Under the pieces are notes generated by a model, which was given only the letters and a program-made list of their open reading frames with translations, ran no database searches and was not told where the DNA came from. Positions 15,018 through 22,825 of a stretch of DNA of 45,335 nt are shown here, piece by piece. The stretch is taken from positions 1 to 45,335 of the forward strand of contig CANPVD010000028.1 of NCBI GenBank assembly GCA_947581615.1, written 5' to 3'. Origin of the DNA: Candidatus Humimonas hydrogenitrophica. Lineage in GTDB: Bacteria > Gemmatimonadota > Gemmatimonadetes > Palauibacterales > Palauibacteraceae. Numbering within the stretch: the stretch's first letter is position 1; every line of letters starts with the position of its first letter. The translations under genes and the position numbers were made by a program.

Positions 15018-15091
<74 letters not shown>

Positions 15092-15102
15092 GCGAGCTTG
15101 GA

Positions 15103-15131
15103 AGAATACCCGAGGGCCCGGGGGATGTCAA
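15103..15131 (-). promoter_or_regulatory. strong sigma70 promoter of tRNA-fMet
   Basis: On the minus strand TTGACA (15131-15126) and TATTCT (15108-15103) are separated by exactly 17 bp. Transcription would start at about 15096, five nucleotides before the mature tRNA end. Confidence 0.8.
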
Positions 15132-15241
15132 CCGCGGGCGCTGGCGCGCGATCCGCGAAGGGCCCGCGTCTTGCTGGCTTCGCGGCCCACTCCTAGGGTG
15201 GAGGACGAACCCTCCACCGACCACCGCTGACGCGGAACCGC

Positions 15242-15520
15242 ATGACGCGATATCGAAGACGGGACCAGATCGAGATCCGGGTGGCCGACGCCCTCGACGC
15301 GGCGGGCTCGCGCTGGAGCGCGGACCTCATCGCCAAGCGGGCGACGGGCGTGCCGGGCTACCGGATGACCCTGGCCTTCCTGGAGCTCGAGGGGGACGGG
15401 AGCGCCTTCGTCGGGATCGACCCGGCTCCCTCGCGCGAGGAGGCGGAGGCGCGGGGCGAGGCCCTCGCCACCGATCCGGTCCGCCTGGCTCGCCTCCTCG
15501 AGGCCGAGCGGGGCGGCTGA
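15242..15520 (+). CDS. small conserved-looking hypothetical protein
   Basis: A 92-residue soluble protein: a basic N-terminus (TRYRRRDQIEIRVADALD), a central segment LIAKRATGVPGYRMTLAFLE and an acidic, Glu/Ala-rich helical end. I recognise no family. It stands alone between the tRNA array and the cobalamin adenosyltransferase gene, and no strong Shine-Dalgarno sequence precedes the ATG. The coding character (GC-rich third positions, amphipathic composition) supports it as a gene. Confidence 0.55.
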   Translation: MTRYRRRDQIEIRVADALDAAGSRWSADLIAKRATGVPGYRMTLAFLELEGDGSAFVGIDPAPSREEAEARGEALATDPVRLARLLEAERGG

Positions 15521-15597
15521 GCCGCGGCGCGGAGGCGCCGGAACCAGCGCCGCCGGCGGGAGGATCCGGCAAAGCCCGGGTTGATGCCTGCCCCCCA

Positions 15598-15652
15598 AGC
15601 GCTTTACTATAGCGCTTTACGATCCATTCGGGGCGCTTCCAACCGCTTTACG
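15598..15652 (+). repeat. three CGCTTTAC direct repeats upstream of the adenosyltransferase gene
   Basis: AGCGCTTTAC at 15598-15607, AGCGCTTTACG at 15611-15621 and CCGCTTTACG at 15643-15652 stand out as AT-rich repeats in very GC-rich DNA. The spacings (13 and 32 bp) suggest a regulator-binding array or duplicated promoter elements. A Pribnow-like TATATT follows at 15750-15755. Confidence 0.45.
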
Positions 15653-15664
15653 TGGACGCTTGGC

Positions 15665-15698
15665 GGTGCCGCCCGCCGGTGGGCCGGCGGGCGGCACC
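15665..15698 (+). other. perfect 15-bp hairpin in the spacer
   Basis: GGTGCCGCCCGCCGG (15665-15679) and its exact complement (15684-15698) flank the loop TGGG. The stem is very stable but has no T tract. It could terminate read-through from the 15242-15520 gene or fold in the leader of the adenosyltransferase mRNA. No gene was seen in the spacer 15521-15814. Confidence 0.55.
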
Positions 15699-15814
15699 CG
15701 CGCGGGCCCTTCCGGCGCCCGTCCGCTGTCCGCTCCCCCGGAGCGCGCCTATATTGCGCCCCCGGAGCAAGCCGGAGCGCCGCCTCCCATCCGCGTCCGT
15801 CCCGCTGGAGAAGC

Positions 15815-16426
15815 ATGAAGATCTACACCCGAGGTGGTGACGAGGGAGAGACGGGCCTCCTGGGAGGAACCCGCGTCTCCAAGACGGACCCCCGGGTCGA
15901 GGCGTACGGCACGATCGACGAGCTCAACACTTCGCTCGGCCTCGCCCTCGCACTGGACCACGGGGGCGTGCTGGACGCGGACGCCGAGGAGCTGCGAGGG
16001 GTGCAGGGAGACCTGCTCACGGTCGGCGCCGGGCTGGCGGCGGCCCACCCCGACCGCGAGCGGGAGCGTGGCACGGTCCCGCGGCTCCCCGAGGACCGGG
16101 TCGCCGAGATCGAGGCCTGGATCGACCGCCTCGCGAGCGAGCTTCCGGAGCTGGACGCCTTCCTCCTTCCGGGCGGATGTCCGGCCGGGGCCCAGCTCCA
16201 CGTGGCCCGTACGGTCTGCCGCCGCGCCGAGCGAGCCGCCGTCCGCCTGGCCAACCAGCGCCCCGGTGCGGCCGGGGACCCGGTGTCCGAGACGCTCCCT
16301 TACCTGAACCGCCTCTCCGACCTCCTGTTCATGCTCGCCCGCGCCGCCAACCATCGGGCCGGCTCCCCGGAGGCCGAGTGGACTCCGGTGCGTCGTCGGG
16401 AGAGCGGAAGGTCGCCGACGCCATGA
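15815..16426 (+). CDS. cob(I)alamin adenosyltransferase, PduO type
   Basis: Transfers the adenosyl group of ATP to cob(I)alamin, making coenzyme B12 in the cytoplasm. The 203 residues show the ATP-binding N-terminus KIYTRGGDEGETGLLGG, RVEAYGTIDELNTSLG, the ARTVCRRAER helix and the C-terminal LNRLSDLLFMLARAAN signature, all expected in the PduO family. ATG 15815 has GGAG 5 bp upstream; the open frame extends further upstream but without family similarity. It is followed 7 bp later by an alpha/beta hydrolase gene, so the two are probably co-transcribed. No other B12 gene is in the window, so corrinoid may be salvaged or the pathway lies elsewhere. Confidence 0.93.
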   Translation: MKIYTRGGDEGETGLLGGTRVSKTDPRVEAYGTIDELNTSLGLALALDHGGVLDADAEELRGVQGDLLTVGAGLAAAHPDRERERGTVPRLPEDRVAEIEAWIDRLASELPELDAFLLPGGCPAGAQLHVARTVCRRAERAAVRLANQRPGAAGDPVSETLPYLNRLSDLLFMLARAANHRAGSPEAEWTPVRRRESGRSPTP

Positions 16427-16433
16427 GCACGCC

Positions 16434-17300
16434 ATGAGCACCGAGGTCGTCCACCTGCCCTTCTCCTTCGACGTCCGGACCGGGGACGTGGTGCGCGGCG
16501 ACATCTGGCGCCCGGACGCTCCGGTCCCGGGGGCCGCCGTGGTCATTTGTCACGGCTTCAAGGGGTTCAAGGACTGGGGCTTCTTCCCGTACGTCGCCGA
16601 AGAGCTGGCCCGGCGCACGGGCTGTCTCGCGGCCAGCTTCAACTTCACCGGATGCGGGGTCGGAGCGGACCTCGAGACGTTCACGGACCTGGAGGGCTTC
16701 TCGCGGAACACGATCTCGCGCGAGCTCGGGGACCTCGAGGCGGTGCTCGACCGGCTGGCGGCCGGACGCTGCGGGGCGGTGGAGGTGCCGCCGGCCACGC
16801 GCTTCGGGCTCCTGGGTCACAGCCGGGGCGGGGCGACGTGCATCCTGGAGGCCGCGACGCGCTCGCAGGTCCGGGGGCTGGTCACCTGGTCCTCCATCGC
16901 CGGCCTGGAGCGTTACGTGGCCCTGTACGGCGAGCGCTGGGACGCCGGGGAGGTGGTGGAGATCCCCAACGCCCGGACCGGCCAGATGATGCCCCTGAGA
17001 CGGAACATCCTGGACGACCTGCGGGCGAACCGCGCGCGGCTCGACGTTCTGGCGGCCGCTCGCACGCTGCGCATCCCATGGCTCGTCGTGCACGGAACGG
17101 AGGACGAGAGCGTCCCCTTCTCCGACGCCACACGGCTGGCCGAGGCCGGAGGCGACCACGCGGCGGTCATGGCCGTGGAGGGGACCGGCCACACCTTCGG
17201 CTCGGGTCACCCGTTCCCCGGCACCAACGACGCGCTGGAGAAGGTCGTCGAACGCTCGTCCGACCTCCTGCGCCGCTGCCTGGCCGGAGCGGCCGCGTGA
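16434..17300 (+). CDS. alpha/beta hydrolase (dienelactone hydrolase-like)
   Basis: A soluble 288-residue hydrolase. The oxyanion segment CHGFKGFKDWGF (39-50), the nucleophile elbow GHSRGG with S130, D224 in HGTEDESVP and H253 in GTGHTFG give a complete Ser-Asp-His triad. The pattern (large prosthetic N-terminal strand with CHGFKGF) is typical of esterases annotated as dienelactone hydrolase family or alpha/beta fold proteins. The substrate cannot be told. Its stop overlaps the GTG of the next gene (GTGA), which implies coupling. Confidence 0.88.
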   Translation: MSTEVVHLPFSFDVRTGDVVRGDIWRPDAPVPGAAVVICHGFKGFKDWGFFPYVAEELARRTGCLAASFNFTGCGVGADLETFTDLEGFSRNTISRELGDLEAVLDRLAAGRCGAVEVPPATRFGLLGHSRGGATCILEAATRSQVRGLVTWSSIAGLERYVALYGERWDAGEVVEIPNARTGQMMPLRRNILDDLRANRARLDVLAAARTLRIPWLVVHGTEDESVPFSDATRLAEAGGDHAAVMAVEGTGHTFGSGHPFPGTNDALEKVVERSSDLLRRCLAGAAA

Positions 17301-17887
17301 GGGCGCGCCGCCGGCCGGCCCGCGCCCGGCGCTCCCGCGGCGGCCGGGGGACGAGCGGGAGAGCGGCGAATCCCTCGCGGCCGCGGATCGTCTGCGCCGC
17401 TCTCCTCCTGATCGCGTCGACCTTCGCCGGCTGCAGGATCGAGCACACCGGGAATCCGACGGGCCGCGAGACCTCGAACACCGCCCTGGCGGTCGAAGTC
17501 ACGCACGTGCTGGCGGCGTCCGCGGCGGGGTGGAACCGCGGCGACCTCGGGACCTTCATGGACGCCTACCTGGACTCGCCGACCACCACCTACTGGGGCA
17601 GCCAGGGACTCCTGCGCGGCTACGCCGAGATCCGGCGGCACTACGCCCCTCGCTTCGCGCCCGGCGCCCGGCGGGACAGCCTCCGCTTCGACGACATCGA
17701 GGCCCGCCGGCTGGGCACGGACTACGCGCTGGCCACCTCGCGCTGGGTGCTGTTCCGGGGCGACTCGGTCACGGCCACGGGGCCCTTCACCCTGGTGCTC
17801 CGCCGCGTCGAGGGGGCGTGGAGGATCGTCCACGATCACAGCTCGACGTTCCCCCGGCCGGCGGCCGAGGACTCGGCGGCCTCCTGA
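17297..17887 (+). CDS. lipoprotein with NTF2/SnoaL-like domain (DUF4440-like)
   Basis: A 196-residue protein with a long Arg-rich N-region, a hydrophobic helix and the lipobox TFAGC (C46). The domain has the DUF4440/NTF2 layout: AAGWNRGDLGTFMDAYLDSP, a TTYWGSQGLLRGYAEIRRHY segment, SRWVLFRGDSVTATGPFTLV and the end WRIVHDHSS. Such domains bind small ligands or act as enzymes; here it would be membrane-anchored. The GTG start overlaps the preceding stop. It is followed 27 bp later by an SDR gene. Confidence 0.82.
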   Translation: MRARRRPARARRSRGGRGTSGRAANPSRPRIVCAALLLIASTFAGCRIEHTGNPTGRETSNTALAVEVTHVLAASAAGWNRGDLGTFMDAYLDSPTTTYWGSQGLLRGYAEIRRHYAPRFAPGARRDSLRFDDIEARRLGTDYALATSRWVLFRGDSVTATGPFTLVLRRVEGAWRIVHDHSSTFPRPAAEDSAAS

Positions 17888-17914
17888 ACCTCGAACCCCC
17901 TCGAAGATGAGCCC

Positions 17915-18628
17915 ATGGAGCTGACGGACAGGGTCGCGGTCGTGACCGGAGCCAGTCGGGGGATCGGCTTCGCCGTCGCCCACGCCCTCGGGCGGGAGGG
18001 GTGTCGCCTGGCCATCTGCTCCCGCACCCGGGACGAGCTCGAGGGGGCGGCCGAGCGCCTGGCCGGCTCGGGGAGCGAGGTCCTGGCCATGCCGGCCGAC
18101 GTGGCCGTCGAGGAGGACGTGGAGCGCCTCGCGCAGCGTGTGCGCGAGGAGATGGGCGGCGCGGACATCCTGGTGAACAACGCCGGCATCACACGATTCG
18201 GGGCGATCGACGAGCTCACGGCCCGGGACCTGGACGAGGTCCTGGCCACCAACGTCCGCGGCCCGTTCCTGTGCGCGCGCGCCTTCCTGCCCGGGATGCT
18301 CGAGCGGGAGGATGGGGTGATCGTGAACATCGCCTCGCTCGCGGGCAAGAACTTCTTCGCCGGCGGCGCCGCCTACGTGGCCTCCAAGCACGCCCTGGTG
18401 GGCCTGTCCAAGTCCATGATGCTGGACCTGAGGTCCCGGGGCGTGCGCGTCCTCACCGTGCTGCCGGGCTCGGTGGACACGGCCTTCTTCGACACCCAGG
18501 ACCGCTTCGACCCCGACCGTGACAGGATCCTCCGGCCCGAGACCGTGGCCGAGGCCGTGGTCGAGGCCGTGCGCCTCTCCGACCGCGGCACGGTGAGCGA
18601 GATCGAGGTCCGGCCGGTCAACCCCTGA
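17915..18628 (+). CDS. short-chain dehydrogenase/reductase (FabG-like)
   Basis: A 237-residue NAD(P)-dependent oxidoreductase of the classical SDR family. TGASRGIG (11-18) binds the cofactor, NNAG (88-91) is the structural motif, and S141, Y154 and K158 (YVASK) form the catalytic set. CSRTRDEL after beta-2 suggests NADP preference. 3-oxoacyl-ACP reductase is the closest functional label, but substrate specificity cannot be fixed. It ends the adenosyltransferase-hydrolase-lipoprotein-SDR run; a GC hairpin without T tract follows at 18632-18649. Confidence 0.9.
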   Translation: MELTDRVAVVTGASRGIGFAVAHALGREGCRLAICSRTRDELEGAAERLAGSGSEVLAMPADVAVEEDVERLAQRVREEMGGADILVNNAGITRFGAIDELTARDLDEVLATNVRGPFLCARAFLPGMLEREDGVIVNIASLAGKNFFAGGAAYVASKHALVGLSKSMMLDLRSRGVRVLTVLPGSVDTAFFDTQDRFDPDRDRILRPETVAEAVVEAVRLSDRGTVSEIEVRPVNP

Positions 18629-18792
18629 GGCGCGGCTTCGCGCGCCGCCGCTGCCGGCTCGCCCTCCGGCACGGCTCCTGCGCGTCTTCCACTCACGCGC
18701 GGCGACGCTTACGCTGAGCCGGCCGACGCGCGACCGTGGCCGGTCGCGACCACGCCGACACCGAGATCCTCCGGGAGAGATCCGACCTGACG

Positions 18793-20022
18793 ATGGCTTC
18801 GTGTGACTACCTGATCGTGGGCGGTGGACTCGCCGCCGTCTCCGCCGTGGAAGGCATCCGGCGCGAGGACGGGGACGGGACCATCGTGATGCTGTGCGAG
18901 GAAGAGGCGCCGCCGTACCATCGGCCGCCCCTGTCCAAGGAATACCTTCAGACTCCCGAGGCATCCCGGGAGCTCCTGCACGTCAAGCCGGAGGAGTGGT
19001 ACGAGCAGGCCGACGTCCAGCTCGCGCTGGGCACGCGGGCCACGGGCCTCGATGCCCGCCAGCGGAAGGTGCACGACTCGGACGGCGAGACCTGGGAGGC
19101 CGAGCGCATCCTCCTGGCGACCGGCGGGCGTCCGCGCCGGCTGGGGGTCGGGGGGGAGTCGCTGGAGGGCGTGTACATGCTTCGCAGCGTGGCGGACTCC
19201 GAGGCCATCCGGAAGGCGGCGCGTGAAGCCGAAGCCGCGGTCCTGGTCGGCGCCGGCTTCATCGGGATGGAGCTGGCGGCCTCGCTGCGCGCCTACGACG
19301 TCGCGCCGACGGTCGTCGAGCTCGGCGAGCGACCCTGGCCGCAAGTGCTGCCTCCGGCGCTCTCCGAGTTCGTGCAGGCCTACTTCGAGGACCGCGGCGT
19401 CGCCTTCCGCTGCGAGGCCGGAGTGAGCGGCTTGCGCGGCGAGGGCCGGGTCGAGGCGGTGACGCTCGACGACGGCACCGAGGTGCCCTGCGACATGGCC
19501 GTGGTGGCCGTGGGCATCGGGCCCAGCGCGGAGCTGGCCGCCGAGGCCGGCCTGGCCGTCCACGACGGCATCGAGGTGGACAAGTTCGGCGAGACGAGCC
19601 ACGGCTACATCTACGCGGCGGGCGACGTGGCCCGGTACCCGGACCCCGTGTTCGGAGACACCGTGCGCATGGAGCACTGGGACCACGCCCGGGCGCACGG
19701 CCGGGCGGTGGGCCGCAACATGGCCGGCGCGAAGCTCCCCTACGACCACGTCTCCTACTTCTTCTCGGACGCGTTCGACCTGTCGTTCAACGTATTCGGC
19801 CGTCCCTCGATGGCCGACCGGATCGTGGTCCGCGGCGAGCTGGGGGCGAAAGGAAGCCTGGTGTTCTGCGGACACGAGGGGCGACTGTGCGCGGCCGTGC
19901 TGGTGAACGAGAACGAGTCGATGGACGAGTGCCGCGAGCTGGTCCGCCGGAGGCCGTCCCTCGAGGAGATCGAGGAGGAGCTCTCCGATCCCGAGGCGGA
20001 CCTGGCCGGTATCGCGGGCTGA
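18793..20022 (+). CDS. FAD-dependent pyridine nucleotide-disulfide oxidoreductase (ferredoxin/rubredoxin reductase or AIF-like)
   Basis: A 409-residue two-dinucleotide-binding flavoprotein. IVGGGLAAVSA (8-18) binds FAD, RPPLSKEYL (44-52) is the conserved flavin loop, LATGGRPRRL (108-117) follows, VGAGFIGMELAA (152-163) binds NAD(P)H, and YAAGDVARYPD (274-284) closes the FAD site. EHWDHARAHGRAVGRNM and the C-terminal reductase domain (FNVFGRPSMAD) are typical of ferredoxin reductases and AIF-type proteins. There is no redox CxxxxC. ATG 18793 places the Rossmann motif at the N-terminus; GTG 18736 would add 19 unsupported residues. An electron-transfer partner is not adjacent. Confidence 0.88.
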   Translation: MASCDYLIVGGGLAAVSAVEGIRREDGDGTIVMLCEEEAPPYHRPPLSKEYLQTPEASRELLHVKPEEWYEQADVQLALGTRATGLDARQRKVHDSDGETWEAERILLATGGRPRRLGVGGESLEGVYMLRSVADSEAIRKAAREAEAAVLVGAGFIGMELAASLRAYDVAPTVVELGERPWPQVLPPALSEFVQAYFEDRGVAFRCEAGVSGLRGEGRVEAVTLDDGTEVPCDMAVVAVGIGPSAELAAEAGLAVHDGIEVDKFGETSHGYIYAAGDVARYPDPVFGDTVRMEHWDHARAHGRAVGRNMAGAKLPYDHVSYFFSDAFDLSFNVFGRPSMADRIVVRGELGAKGSLVFCGHEGRLCAAVLVNENESMDECRELVRRRPSLEEIEEELSDPEADLAGIAG

Positions 20023-20176
20023 CGCTCGAGCGGGTCCCGCGCCGGGGCGGGCTCCGGGCCGGCCGCGGGGACTCCCGGCGGCCGAGCGCGGCGCGACCCC
20101 ACGACCGGTGGCGGGGTAGGTTGACCTGAACGACGCCCGGGAATCGGGCGCCACCCTGGATCCACAGCGAGGCGGC

Positions 20177-20578
20177 ATGACGGACGGTACCGACAGCCAG
20201 CGGCAGGCCGAGGGAGACGCCGGCGCGGATGGCGCGCAGGACGCGCGGCCCGAACGGCACACCGGGGCGCCCGACGTGCGCGACCCCGTGGCGGAGCGCA
20301 TCCTCGACGCCCTGCGCGAGGTCAAGGATCCCGAGCTCGGCATCAACATCGTGGACCTGGGCCTGATCTACGACATTGAGCTCGAGGAAGGCTCGGCCCG
20401 GGTCACCATGACCCTGACGAGCCCCGGCTGTCCGGCTGGCGGCCAGATCCTCTCGGGAGCGCAGAACAAGGCCGGCTCGGTGGAGGGCGTGGACGCCGCC
20501 ACCATCAACCTGGTGTGGAAGCCGTTCTGGACGCCGGACCGGATCGACCCGAAGATCCGCGCCGCCCTGGGGTACTGA
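20177..20578 (+). CDS. MIP18/SufT-type iron-sulfur cluster assembly factor
   Basis: A 133-residue protein with an acidic disordered N-terminus of about 35 residues and a MIP18 (DUF59) domain. The signature DPELGINIVDLGLIY (51-65) and the reactive cysteine in TSPGCPAGG (C85) are present. Family members (SufT, PaaD) help mature Fe-S proteins in the cytoplasm. GAGG precedes the ATG. The stop is 8 bp before fxsA, so it heads the run that continues to the ketosynthase gene at 25955. Confidence 0.9.
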   Translation: MTDGTDSQRQAEGDAGADGAQDARPERHTGAPDVRDPVAERILDALREVKDPELGINIVDLGLIYDIELEEGSARVTMTLTSPGCPAGGQILSGAQNKAGSVEGVDAATINLVWKPFWTPDRIDPKIRAALGY

Positions 20579-20586
20579 GGCCCGCG

Positions 20587-21111
20587 GTGTTGGGTCGCCT
20601 CTTCCTCCTGTTCACGCTGGTTCCGCTGGCCGAGCTGTGGCTCCTGCTGCGGATCGGCGCCTGGGTCGGGCTGCTCCCCACGCTCGCCCTGGTCGTCGGG
20701 ACGGGCGTCGCGGGGGCGTGGCTGGCGCGCCGCGAGGGGACACGCTGCTGGGCCACCGTCCAGACGGAGCTGCGCGCCGGACGGGTGCCGGGCGAGGAGA
20801 TCCTGCACGCCTTCCTCGTGCTGGCCGCCGGCCTCCTCCTGATCACGCCGGGGATCCTCACCGACCTGACCGGACTCGCTCTCCTGCTCCGGCCGGTGCG
20901 CCGCCTGGCCGTGCGCTCCCTGCGCCGCCGGCTCGAGGCGGGCGTGCGGAGCGGGAACGTGCGGATCTTCGGGGCCGGCTCCGGCGGCTTCGGCGCTGGA
21001 CGACCGCCGGAGCCGGGCTCGGGCCGCCCGGAGAGGGACCCGGCGCGTGGCGGCTCCGATCCGGGCGCCGAGGGGAACCGGACGGGCGGAGGCCGCGTCA
21101 TCGAGATGTGA
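20587..21111 (+). CDS. fxsA: FxsA family membrane protein
   Basis: A 174-residue protein starting with LFLLFTLVPLAELWLLLRIG, the hallmark FxsA first helix. LLPTLALVVGTGVAGAWLARREG and a third hydrophobic helix LHAFLVLAAGLLLITPGILTD follow. The C-terminal third is a hydrophilic Gly/Arg-rich tail. FxsA of E. coli is an inner membrane protein that relieves phage T7 exclusion by the F plasmid when overproduced; its normal role is unknown. The GTG at 20587 has GAGG 6 bp upstream. Confidence 0.88.
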   Translation: MLGRLFLLFTLVPLAELWLLLRIGAWVGLLPTLALVVGTGVAGAWLARREGTRCWATVQTELRAGRVPGEEILHAFLVLAAGLLLITPGILTDLTGLALLLRPVRRLAVRSLRRRLEAGVRSGNVRIFGAGSGGFGAGRPPEPGSGRPERDPARGGSDPGAEGNRTGGGRVIEM

Positions 21112-21159
21112 GCGGCGAGCCCGGATCGCCACGGCCGCGCCAACCAGCGAGGTAGAGCG

Positions 21160-21618
21160 ATGGACAGGGCACCCAACCGCGAGCTCGGCCTCGCGATCCT
21201 CCGGGTCGTGCTCGGCGTGGTGTACGTCACCCACGGCCTCCCCAAGTTGATGGGCGGCCATGCGGCCACGGCGGGCTTCCTGGGCCAACTCGGCCTTCCG
21301 ATCCCCGTGCTGTTCGCGTGGATCGTCACGCTGCTCGAGACGTTCGGCGGTCTGGCGCTCATCGCGGGCTACCTGGTGAGACCCGTGGCGCTCCTGTTCA
21401 TGGTCGAGATGCTGGTCGGAATCATCCTGGTGCACGCGAAGGTCGGCTGGTACGTGATCGGACCGGGCACCGGAGGCGCCGAGTTCAACACCGTGCTGAT
21501 CGCCGCCCTCCTGGCGCTCGTCCTGGCCGGGCCCGGGCTGGCGTCGGTCGACGGCCGCCGGCCACCGGAACCGGTGACGATCGGGGGCGAGAGAGCGAGC
21601 GTAGAGGAGGGCGTCTGA
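21160..21618 (+). CDS. DoxX family membrane protein
   Basis: A 152-residue protein with four predicted membrane helices. ILRVVLGVVYVTHGLPKLMG and LFAWIVTLLETFGGLALIAG match DoxX family proteins. Members are quinol-oxidase subunits or small redox-related membrane proteins of uncertain role. Its stop overlaps the ATG of the GAF-domain gene (TGATG), so the two are translationally coupled. That association with an oxidised-methionine repair candidate fits an oxidative stress role (inference). Confidence 0.87.
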   Translation: MDRAPNRELGLAILRVVLGVVYVTHGLPKLMGGHAATAGFLGQLGLPIPVLFAWIVTLLETFGGLALIAGYLVRPVALLFMVEMLVGIILVHAKVGWYVIGPGTGGAEFNTVLIAALLALVLAGPGLASVDGRRPPEPVTIGGERASVEEGV

Positions 21619-22100
21619 TGGATGGCGGCGAGGTGGTCCGGCGCCTGGAGGTGGCCAGGCGGGAAGGCGCGGAGCTGGACGGGCTCCTGCGGGCGGCGGT
21701 CGCCGAGATCGAGGCGTCCGAGGATCGATACGACTGGGTGGGGATCTACCTTCTCGAGGCCGACGTCCTGGTCCTTCACGACTACATCGGACGGCCCACC
21801 GACCACGACCGGATCGCGGTCGGCACCGGCGTGTGCGGCACGGCCGTGGCCGAGGGCCGGGACGTCAACGTCGCGGACGTGCACGCGATCGAGAACTACC
21901 TGGCCTGCAGCATCGAGACGCGCAGCGAGCTCGTCGTCCTCATCCGGAGCGAGCGGGACGGAACGATCTACGGCCAGCTCGACCTGGACAGCGACCAGCC
22001 GGCCGCGTTCGGGGCCGAGGACGAGGAGCAGCTCCGGATCGTGGCGCGCTGGCTGGCCGGGGCGTTCGACCGGGAGAGGTGGGACCCGGTCCCGGATTGA
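21618..22100 (+). CDS. GAF-domain protein, free methionine-(R)-sulfoxide reductase-like
   Basis: A 160-residue single GAF domain. GVCGTAV contains C73, and IENYLACSIETRSELVV contains C97, exactly 24 residues later, as between two of the functional cysteines of fRMsr. RYDWVGIYLLE and a late GQLDLDSDQPAAF also match the family. The third cysteine expected about 10 residues before C73 is absent (H63 region). It should reduce free Met-(R)-sulfoxide using thioredoxin in the cytoplasm. The ATG overlaps the DoxX stop and its own stop overlaps the next ATG. Confidence 0.82.
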   Translation: MDGGEVVRRLEVARREGAELDGLLRAAVAEIEASEDRYDWVGIYLLEADVLVLHDYIGRPTDHDRIAVGTGVCGTAVAEGRDVNVADVHAIENYLACSIETRSELVVLIRSERDGTIYGQLDLDSDQPAAFGAEDEEQLRIVARWLAGAFDRERWDPVPD

Positions 22101-22825
22101 TGCTGTCACCGCTGGAGCGGGTTTCACCCGGGTGTCTCCCGGAGCGCATGGACGACCCGGCCTGCGACGCCGGCCGGCTCCGTCCTGCCCTGGAGGCACT
22201 CGCCATCTCCAACCGAGTGTTCGGGGGTCACCACCTGGTGTGGTGGGGGGTGCGGCGGCTGCTCGAGGGGCGCGCGCCCGGCCCGCTCCGCATCCTGGAT
22301 GTGGGCTCCGGCGCCGGGGACATTCCGCGCCTCCTGGAGGCGCGCCTGCACGGCTCCGGCTGGCTTCCCCGCTGCGTCCTGGGGGACCTGCATCCCATCA
22401 CACTCCGGATCGCACGCGATGAGCTTCGGGAGGCCCCGCGTCCCGACGCGTTCGACTTTGTCCGACTCACCGCCGCCGAGCTCCCCTTCGCCGATGGCGC
22501 CTTCGACCTGGCGCTCAGCTCCCTGACCCTCCACCACCTGGAGCGCGACGAGGCGGCGCGGCTTCTCTCGGAGCTGGCCCGCGTGTCCGACGGCCGCTGG
22601 CTGGTCGCGGACCTGCGCCGCTCTCGCCTCGCACTGGGGCTCGTTCGGGTGCTGGCATCCACGCTGTGGCGATCGCAGCCCCTTCCGCGCGTGGATGGTC
22701 CGGTCTCGGTGCGGCGCGCGTTCACGCCGGCCGAGGTCGAGGCCCTTCTCGCCTCCTCCGGGGTCCCGGGCCGGGTCGTGCGCGCCGGCCCCGTGCGGCT
22801 CCTCGCCGCGGGGCTCGCGGCATGA
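22100..22825 (+). CDS. class I SAM-dependent methyltransferase
   Basis: A 241-residue methyltransferase with motif I LDVGSGAGD (66-74), an acidic post-II segment GDLHP, and motif IV-like FDLALSSLTLHHL. The N-terminal MDDPACD... and the ISNRVFGGHH segment resemble methyltransferases found next to type III polyketide synthases and flavoprotein reductases. The ATG overlaps the previous stop (TGATG) and its stop overlaps the next start (ATGA). A role in methylating a lipid-like or quinone-like product of the adjacent flavoprotein and ketosynthase is inferred. Confidence 0.87.
   Translation: MLSPLERVSPGCLPERMDDPACDAGRLRPALEALAISNRVFGGHHLVWWGVRRLLEGRAPGPLRILDVGSGAGDIPRLLEARLHGSGWLPRCVLGDLHPITLRIARDELREAPRPDAFDFVRLTAAELPFADGAFDLALSSLTLHHLERDEAARLLSELARVSDGRWLVADLRRSRLALGLVRVLASTLWRSQPLPRVDGPVSVRRAFTPAEVEALLASSGVPGRVVRAGPVRLLAAGLAA

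Noticed and set aside
15650-15659. GTGGACGCTT matching the start of the 58-bp leader repeats
   Set aside because: Only ten bases match, on the opposite side of any gene start, and the rest of the leader is absent; chance is likely.
15521-15814. Cobalamin riboswitch before the adenosyltransferase gene
   Set aside because: No B12-box-like sequence or the multi-stem layout could be recognised; only repeats and one hairpin are present.
18632-18649. Rho-independent terminator after the SDR gene
   Set aside because: GGCGCG and CGCGCC can pair, but the stem is short and there is no T tract; such stems are frequent by chance at this GC content.
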